From contig DPEO01000094.1 of the NCBI GenBank assembly GCA_003530935.1, forward strand, positions 1 through 11,990: a DNA stretch of 11,990 bases. The letters are read 5' to 3'. Both the position numbers and the translations under genes were made by a program. A model generated the notes under the pieces. The model was not told the DNA's origin. It saw nothing but the letters and a program-made list of their open reading frames with translations, and made no database searches. How positions within the stretch are numbered: position 1 is the stretch's first letter; every line of letters starts with the position of its first letter. This DNA is from Desulfomicrobiaceae bacterium (lineage in GTDB: Bacteria; Desulfobacterota; Desulfovibrionia; Desulfovibrionales; Desulfomicrobiaceae). Positions 8,701-11,990 of this stretch are shown in pieces.

Positions 8701-8852
8701 CTGCCGAGTTGCTCGAGGCCCATTAGGCGGCGGAGCGCTCGGGAGGTCCCGTTTTCGTGGCCTTCGGGGTCCCGTAAGAGGACCAAGGCTTTTTCCGCGG
8801 GGTCGTGCAGCCGGGCGGCGAGCTTGGTTTGCCAAAGGCGAGCAGTATTCAT
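5796..8852 (-). CDS. cmr2: Type III-B CRISPR Cas10/Cmr2, cyclase motif intact
   Basis: The large signature subunit of the type III effector. On target RNA binding the paired Palm domains turn ATP into cyclic oligoadenylate, which activates CARF or SAVED effectors; an N-terminal HD domain can act as a ssDNase. Of 1018 residues, the HD motif LHDPAEK lies at 15-21 (His16-Asp17). A first Palm domain sits around 235-340, with SIGPVQSFIASARKLDDLW at 241-259. The second Palm domain starts at YYGLLMMDGDHMG (685-697) and has the catalytic loop YAGGDDVLA with Gly780-Gly781-Asp782-Asp783. Further family marks are KNATASAGLVVAHH (845-858) and RELRAAEKRAKEEG (867-880). A helical C-terminal domain (about 905-1005) resembles the D4 region. 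All catalytic residues of the GGDD site are present, so cOA synthesis is predicted. ATG at 8852 lies four bases after the cmr1 stop, with GGAG seven bases before it. Confidence 0.97.
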   Translation of the reverse strand: MNTARLWQTKLAARLHDPAEKALVLLRDPEGHENGTSRALRRLMGLEQLGSQIDPDNDEVLAKILFPQSLASDIYRQIQRADWWAAAADRPQWPMEERTVTTKSGTQRTFPVANWAQVRWTTAPILIHPLTGEEIDLHALHDTDVSDIKERAFRHFAALAKAIGERKDEDAWRATFLAFWRFGPELSEDADNGKMGALWPLLPADTRVPDHSIWEHLDLTSAFAGAFAADPQGDAALLALSIGPVQSFIASARKLDDLWAGSHLLSRLAWETMRPVAEALGPDAFLFPRLRGIALVDLWLRDAMGLPAQLFEQCEWQRGASDSNPLFAAALPNRFVALVPASRARELAEACRESARQWIQDRGQETVRRLLTTAGLEDDPFCPAYAQMREQLSSFPEVYWAAVPFSLIRCRDHTKQRDLDLTNLQSAMAPFFGEDSGRPCGFLNTAAWKVLSQAIEVTSNGQQVRFFHPNPGVLYPAVYDLAERVLAAAKTARPFDQKPQTGWRESLCGDVEWLTTDRTHLALPPGQRTDTLWTRIAHKRPAWARQGEHLGGLAALKRLWPTLFTQEVEQALGNKNIFRYSVSTHAMALARQLDVWLENDANTSAAAIPEIKVDPVVLPRGMVLRHSKRHPEALQKARILPALLDAASEMENESQAEKIRHHVRDILAQGLPASAPKKRFRLESYYGLLMMDGDHMGAILSGDETTGTAITYRESFHKQVRHGFDHLAQSCPAVRDYGNQRRAVSPGRHLAISAALNDFSQHVARHVVEEEHLGRLIYAGGDDVLAVLPVADLMSCASRLRQAYSGITSENAPLDWHTVRQHPQQLHCKNGFAFLRGRLMRMMGKNATASAGLVVAHHQAPLSAVLRELRAAEKRAKEEGGRNAFAITVIKRAGGALHFTAPWGDPMALLLDTIRFLAAPTTSRRAVYHSLKWLADLPDPKTHPDILETLLGYQLARQSKGEPAKHAPLLARRLTQIAQQQAHPKEWLENFLAIAEFLARETRMPADTSLHTGKEYAA

Positions 8853-8856
8853 GGGG

Positions 8857-9900
8857 TTACTCCGAAATGCGCTGCAGTTTTGATTCTGAAGAGCTGTCGA
8901 GGAAATGGTGAACCTGCTTCCAAATGCGAATGAAGGTTTCTTCTTGAGGTTTGAAGGATGCAGGCGGGAGATGGGGCATATGAAAGATGACGCCTACCGC
9001 CTGTTGATCTTTGCTGCGCCGAACCTTGAAACGGAGTTGGTTGGGGAGGCGGCAATTGCCCCAGGCCGCTACGCTGTGCCTCGTGACCGGGTAGGCGAGC
9101 CAATGTCGTTCTTCTGGATGTGGAGATCTTTCTCCTGTAGTGAAGCGAAATTGCGTCCGCAGATTGATTTTGATGGTGGCGAGGGTTTTCATCAGACTCT
9201 GCCAATCAGAATGCGGCTCGGTCTGCCAGATGAGTGCGCCTTGGTCGTCTTGGCCGATCGCCTGGGGCCAATCGCTTTGCAGGCACTTACGCCAGTCCCG
9301 TAGGGGGATTAGTCCCGAAAGGGCAAACGCCCCTTCTTGCGGTTGAAGCACATAGGATCCCCATCCATTGCGGGACCGACCACCAAGGGTTCCAAAGCGG
9401 TCCATGAGCCAGAGGGCGTGCTCCACGAGGGGCGCTTCCTCTTCTGGGTAGGCGATGGACAGTGTGGCGGATTCGTCGGCCTGGATGGCGGCATTGGCCT
9501 TGAGTTTGGGACTGCGTTCGCCTCGGGGAAGCGTGAGGGGGCCGTAGCCAAGGTAGCCGAGGTAGAGGTTGCTTTCTGCTTGCCGATCTTTGGGATGAGA
9601 ATCTTTGTCGAGTGGGGACCAGGATCGCTGTTTTCCTTCTTCCCAGGAGCTCAGTCGCAGCAGGACATGGCTTTTGCAGAATGCACCATCGAGCCATGCA
9701 TTGCCAAAAATTTTACCTTCTATTTCGCGCATTTTGGCTATATCGACGCAGAAATTTGTGCTCGCAGCATACGCCACGCGCCACCATTGGCGGAGATTGG
9801 CCTTGATAGGTGGGGTTCGCCATCGGCCGCTTTGTTGGGCATCCCCAAGGAATGCAGGGGTAATAAAGGATAATAGAAATTTTTGTTTTTTCATTTTCAT
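8857..9900 (-). CDS. cmr1: Type III-B CRISPR RAMP protein Cmr1
   Basis: A RAMP subunit that, with Cmr6, caps the head of the Cmr complex at the crRNA 3' end and contacts the 5' part of the target. Its 347 residues contain the N-terminal signature TPAFLGDAQQSG (14-25) followed by RTPPIKANLRQWWR (28-41), and the glycine-rich loop GGRSRNGWGS at 173-182, all characteristic of Cmr1. I chose ATG 9900 (MKMKKQ) because AGAGGGAG ends six bases upstream. The earlier ATG at 9921 lacks a ribosome site and adds residues before the first beta strand. ATG 9894 is also possible. It starts 30 nt after the cas6 stop and ends 4 nt before cmr2. The gene is intact. Confidence 0.94.
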   Translation of the reverse strand: MKMKKQKFLLSFITPAFLGDAQQSGRWRTPPIKANLRQWWRVAYAASTNFCVDIAKMREIEGKIFGNAWLDGAFCKSHVLLRLSSWEEGKQRSWSPLDKDSHPKDRQAESNLYLGYLGYGPLTLPRGERSPKLKANAAIQADESATLSIAYPEEEAPLVEHALWLMDRFGTLGGRSRNGWGSYVLQPQEGAFALSGLIPLRDWRKCLQSDWPQAIGQDDQGALIWQTEPHSDWQSLMKTLATIKINLRTQFRFTTGERSPHPEERHWLAYPVTRHSVAAWGNCRLPNQLRFKVRRSKDQQAVGVIFHMPHLPPASFKPQEETFIRIWKQVHHFLDSSSESKLQRISE

Positions 9901-9930
9901 GGGTTGCTCCCTCTCCGCCATACGGTTTTC

Positions 9931-10848
9931 TTACTCAATGACTCGGTATTCCATCCATCCCAGTCCGAATGTAGTTTGTTTGCCTATTCGTAAAACTTCC
10001 GCTGCCGTCAATAGGGGAGTGAATTCCGTGAGGTCGCCGCGGTAGAGAATGCTGCCGGTCAGTCCGCCCAAAAGCATTTCCCGCTCTTGGCGGCTGGAGA
10101 AGCGGCGATGGTCGATCCACTCCAGCTCGTCGCGCGCGGTGATGATGGAGGCCGCCCGCTTAGCCAGTCCGCGGTAGTCCAGGGGCGGCTCGCCTGCGCC
10201 AAAGGCGTGAAAAAGGCTGGAGACACGCCGTAACGTACCCCGTATGAGCACGTCGAAGGGCAGCTTTCCTGCGAGATGGTTGTCCGCCTTGAGGCGTACC
10301 GGCGTGCGCCAGCGCACTTCCACGGCACGGGCCGGAGCTGGAGGGATTTGGGCGAGATCCAGCTCGTCGGGGACAGTGCCCTGGAGCACGTGGGGACTGC
10401 GGGCGTCGTAGATGCGCTGGCCGCGGTACGAGACCGCCTGCAGGGCAAAGCGCGCCCGGGGCCGCACTTCTCCTCGGCCGATCCCCGATTGCCCCATGCG
10501 CTCGAAAGCTGCGATGAAATACGGGAGATACTCTGTAGCCGACCCGAAGAGGATCAGCGAAAAGTCGAACGATTCTCCTTTGCGGAAGGCCCGCTCTCGG
10601 GTTGTTGGGGGGATGATGGCATAGGGATGCGGCGCCAGGCCGTGGGCGTCGTTGGTGGTGGGCTCGAACACCGTGGGATAGATGCAGCGGCTTCGCACGA
10701 GGCAAATGCGGCAGTCCCGCTCTCCCATGGGGCAGGCCACCCGCTTGAGGGCCCAGCCAAAGGCGCCGCGAAAGGTCGAGCCTTTGAATTCCGGGAGCAC
10801 GGCGTTTTCTTCGAACACGGCATGAAAGTCGTATTGGGCAAGGCGCAT
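9931..10848 (-). CDS. cas6: Cas6-family pre-crRNA processing endoribonuclease
   Basis: A RAMP-fold metal-independent endoribonuclease that cuts CRISPR precursor RNA within the repeats to yield crRNA for the Cmr complex. The 305-residue product matches the Cas6 group covered by PF10040. Visible are the N-terminal strand and GSTFRGAFGWALKR (23-36), then a four-cysteine cluster (Cys39, 46, 49, 55; CRIC......C.YPTVFEP) that probably binds zinc as in many relatives. Also visible are GIGRGE (122-127) and the C-terminal glycine-rich RNA-binding loop RIGKQTTFGLGWMEY (287-301). ATG 10848 was chosen because the protein then starts at the first beta strand and has AGGAGG four bases upstream; the frame open to 10998 is non-coding and overlaps trmO. 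It is the first gene of the cas operon, followed 30 nt later by cmr1. The catalytic residue cannot be assigned by eye. Repeat specificity is unknown because no array is in the window. Confidence 0.9.
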   Translation of the reverse strand: MRLAQYDFHAVFEENAVLPEFKGSTFRGAFGWALKRVACPMGERDCRICLVRSRCIYPTVFEPTTNDAHGLAPHPYAIIPPTTRERAFRKGESFDFSLILFGSATEYLPYFIAAFERMGQSGIGRGEVRPRARFALQAVSYRGQRIYDARSPHVLQGTVPDELDLAQIPPAPARAVEVRWRTPVRLKADNHLAGKLPFDVLIRGTLRRVSSLFHAFGAGEPPLDYRGLAKRAASIITARDELEWIDHRRFSSRQEREMLLGGLTGSILYRGDLTEFTPLLTAAEVLRIGKQTTFGLGWMEYRVIE

Positions 10849-10852
10849 GGGT

Positions 10853-10858
10853 CCTCCT
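10853..10858 (-). promoter_or_regulatory. Shine-Dalgarno AGGAGG fixing the cas6 start
   Basis: Perfect AGGAGG on the minus strand, four bases before the cas6 ATG at 10848. It argues against the upstream start at 10998, which would overlap the end of trmO. Confidence 0.75.
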
Positions 10859-10922
10859 GGAGAGTGTGTACGGGAGTCGGCAGGATTTTTTTGTGTACCC
10901 GGAGGGAATGTCCGGCCTTGGG

Positions 10923-11420
10923 TTAGGGCTGTCTCTGGGGCGCGAACCTCGTGTCCGCGCGGGCCGTTGCGGCGTGGGCGCCCTTTCCTTCGAGCCATCC
11001 GGAGCGGGCCGGGCCTGGGCAGTCAAAGGCCGGCACGTAGGGTTTGATGTCCAAAAGCGGCGTGCCGTCGATCACGTCGATCCCCCGCACCCAAAGTACC
11101 GCTTCTTCCCGCCGCAAAAGCTGGACGACGGAAAGGCCGATGGCATTGGGCCGAGCCGGTGCCCGCGTGGCGAAAACCCCATGCACTGCAGTGTCGAGAA
11201 AGGGGACGACCAGCGGCTTCCACGGGCCGCTTCGGTGGAAGTGGTAGAGGAGGATGAGGTGGGAGAATCCTTCGATGTCCTGCAGGGCTTGGGCGTAGCA
11301 GGCGTCGAGCTCGACGCGGCCTTCTGCGTCTGCCGCGCCTGTGGGCTGGATGGGGGCGCCGTGGGCTTCGGAGAAGGGGGTATGAATGATGCCTATGGGG
11401 CGGTAGGTGATTGTGGACAT
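10923..11420 (-). CDS. trmO: tRNA (N6-threonylcarbamoyladenosine(37)-N6)-methyltransferase TrmO (TsaA family)
   Basis: A SAM-dependent methyltransferase of the TsaA/UPF0066 beta-barrel family. In E. coli the enzyme converts t6A37 to m6t6A37 in tRNA-Thr(GGU), improving decoding of ACY codons. The 165-residue protein covers the catalytic domain: PIGIIHTPF at 8-16, RVELDACYAQALQDIEGFSH around 35-54, the substrate/SAM signature FATRAPARPNAIGLSV (83-98), and DGTPLLDIKPYVP (118-130). The C-terminal extension of the 235-residue E. coli protein is missing, as in many shorter family members. ATG 11420 is chosen because MSTITYRPIG is the normal beginning and GAGG lies six bases upstream; the open frame to 11615 is non-coding. 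Its stop lies 74 nt before cas6 on the same strand with no clear terminator, so some read-through into the cas operon is possible. It diverges from a tRNA-Thr(GGT) gene, its expected substrate. Confidence 0.9.
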   Translation of the reverse strand: MSTITYRPIGIIHTPFSEAHGAPIQPTGAADAEGRVELDACYAQALQDIEGFSHLILLYHFHRSGPWKPLVVPFLDTAVHGVFATRAPARPNAIGLSVVQLLRREEAVLWVRGIDVIDGTPLLDIKPYVPAFDCPGPARSGWLEGKGAHAATARADTRFAPQRQP

Positions 11421-11569
11421 GGGATGCCTCGCAAAGGATAGTGGGAAGGCCCGTGCCCTTCTCGAGGAGGCATGTGGCGCAGCCGCGGGAAGGCACGTGG
11501 GGATGAACGCGGTGCCCATAGAAAAATTTCGTCGGATCGGAAAGGGCTGCGCTTCGGAGAACGATGAAT

Positions 11570-11587
11570 ACCCAAGATATCTTGGGT
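11570..11587. promoter_or_regulatory. 18-bp perfect palindrome between trmO and the tRNA genes
   Basis: ACCCAAGATATCTTGGGT reads the same on both strands over 18 bases with no spacer. It lies 45 bp before the -35 of the tRNA promoter and about 150 bp upstream of the trmO start codon. With no loop and no T-tract it is a poor terminator, so a dimeric-regulator operator is the more natural reading. I do not recognise the factor. Confidence 0.45.
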
Positions 11588-11631
11588 TGGGGCCCTGTGG
11601 GAGGGAAATGTGCATGGCGGCAAAAAAGTGT

Positions 11632-11661
11632 TTGACAAAGTCCGCGTCGGACGCCTAGAAG
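11632..11661 (+). promoter_or_regulatory. Sigma70-like promoter of the tRNA-Pro/tRNA-Thr unit
   Basis: A perfect -35 TTGACA (11632-11637) is followed after 18 bases by TAGAAG (11656-11661, 4 of 6 to TATAAT). The predicted transcription start is about 11668, a few bases before the first nucleotide of tRNA-Pro at 11675, which is a typical spacing for a tRNA promoter. Confidence 0.65.
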
Positions 11662-11674
11662 CGCCTTCCGTTGT

Positions 11675-11751
11675 CGGGATGTAGCGCAGTCTGGGAGCGC
11701 ACTTGAATGGGGTTCAAGGGGCCGGAGGTTCAAATCCTCTCATCCCGACCA
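11675..11751 (+). tRNA. tRNA-Pro(GGG)
   Basis: A 77-nt tRNA with encoded CCA. The acceptor stem CGGGATG pairs perfectly with CATCCCG and is followed by discriminator A. C1-G72 and A73 are the usual bacterial tRNA-Pro identity elements. The D-stem is GCGC/GCGC and the anticodon stem CTTGA/TCAAG. The loop ATGGGGT has U33, anticodon GGG and G37, the site of m1G by TrmD. The T-arm GGAGG-TTCAAAT-CCTCT closes with one G-U pair. It reads proline CCC and CCU codons. It is the first gene of a two-tRNA transcript. Confidence 0.95.
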
Positions 11752-11761
11752 CGACGGCATC

Positions 11762-11837
<76 letters not shown>

Positions 11838-11845
11838 GAGGATCC

Positions 11846-11870
11846 GCCGGCCCGTAGGGGCCGGCTTTTT
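11846..11870 (+). terminator. Rho-independent terminator of the tRNA unit
   Basis: A perfect 8-bp all-GC stem (GCCGGCCC at 11846-11853 with GGGCCGGC at 11858-11865), a GTAG tetraloop and a run of five T (11866-11870), starting nine bases after the tRNA-Thr CCA. This is a textbook intrinsic terminator for the plus strand. The remaining 120 bases to the window end hold no gene I can support. Confidence 0.92.
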
Positions 11871-11990
11871 GATTCGATGTCGTGTGCGGTCGCGTTGTTG
11901 AGCGGCAGGCGGATTGTCTCGCTTGTTCCTCGAAAAGAATGAGCTTTTGAGAAAATTTCGATTCCTCCGCAATTTTTTCTTGACCGCTGT

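Noticed and set aside
10873..10925. Terminator after trmO
   Set aside because: A weak 5-bp CCGGA/TCCGG stem is present, but the minus-strand transcript then has a run of A, not U, so it does not qualify.
10849..10998. Longer Cas6 start overlapping trmO
   Set aside because: The extra residues are Arg/Pro/Gly-rich with no beta strand, and the AGGAGG-ATG at 10848 gives the normal Cas6 beginning.
11421..11615. Longer TrmO start at 11615
   Set aside because: The added 65 residues cross the 18-bp palindrome and do not resemble the family; MSTITYRPIG at 11420 is the standard start.
11980..11985. TTGACC as the -35 of a promoter for a gene to the right
   Set aside because: The window ends five bases later, so no -10 element can be checked.

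Overview
The window looks like part of the chromosome of a GC-rich bacterium. It carries a complete type III-B (Cmr) CRISPR-Cas effector operon on the minus strand, flanked on one side by housekeeping RNA-modification and tRNA genes and on the other by accessory genes. The truncated DUF1703-type AAA-ATPase, the near-consensus sigma70-like promoters, the encoded tRNA CCA ends and the strong Shine-Dalgarno sites fit a Gram-negative bacterium. A sulfate-reducing Desulfobacterota lineage is my guess, but the sequence alone does not settle the taxon.

Layout from right to left, in the direction of cas transcription. At 11632-11870 on the plus strand there is a small tRNA transcription unit: a promoter, tRNA-Pro(GGG), tRNA-Thr(GGT) and an intrinsic terminator. 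Divergent from it lies trmO (11420-10923, minus), whose family methylates t6A37 in tRNA-Thr(GGU). An 18-bp perfect palindrome sits in the gap between them. After 74 bases the cas operon begins: cas6 (10848-9931), cmr1, cmr2/cas10, cmr3, cmr4, cmr5 and cmr6 (ending at 1944). Gaps or overlaps run from -4 to about +30 nt, consistent with one polycistronic mRNA.

Cmr2 keeps the HD pair and the GGDD motif, and Cmr4 keeps its catalytic aspartate. The complex is therefore predicted to cut target RNA and to make cyclic oligoadenylate. Cas6 would mature the crRNA. No CRISPR array, no cas1/cas2 and no CARF-domain effector lie in the window, so those parts must be elsewhere. Cmr6 carries an unexplained C-terminal extension of about 100 residues.

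Downstream of cmr6, after a 209-nt spacer with two inverted repeats, is a gene for a TPR-type helical repeat protein. Its reading frame is broken at a run of seven G. Removing one G restores a natural-looking C-terminus, so this is a phase-variable tract, a recoding site, a mutation or a sequencing error. Further left is a good sigma70-like promoter and a 76-codon fragment of an AAA-ATPase that stops in frame just after its P-loop region.

The most notable points are the TPR protein as a possible uncharacterised Cmr accessory factor with a broken or switchable frame, the absence of any recognisable cOA effector, the trmO/tRNA-Thr enzyme-substrate neighbourhood, the extended Cmr6, and the 18-bp palindrome.
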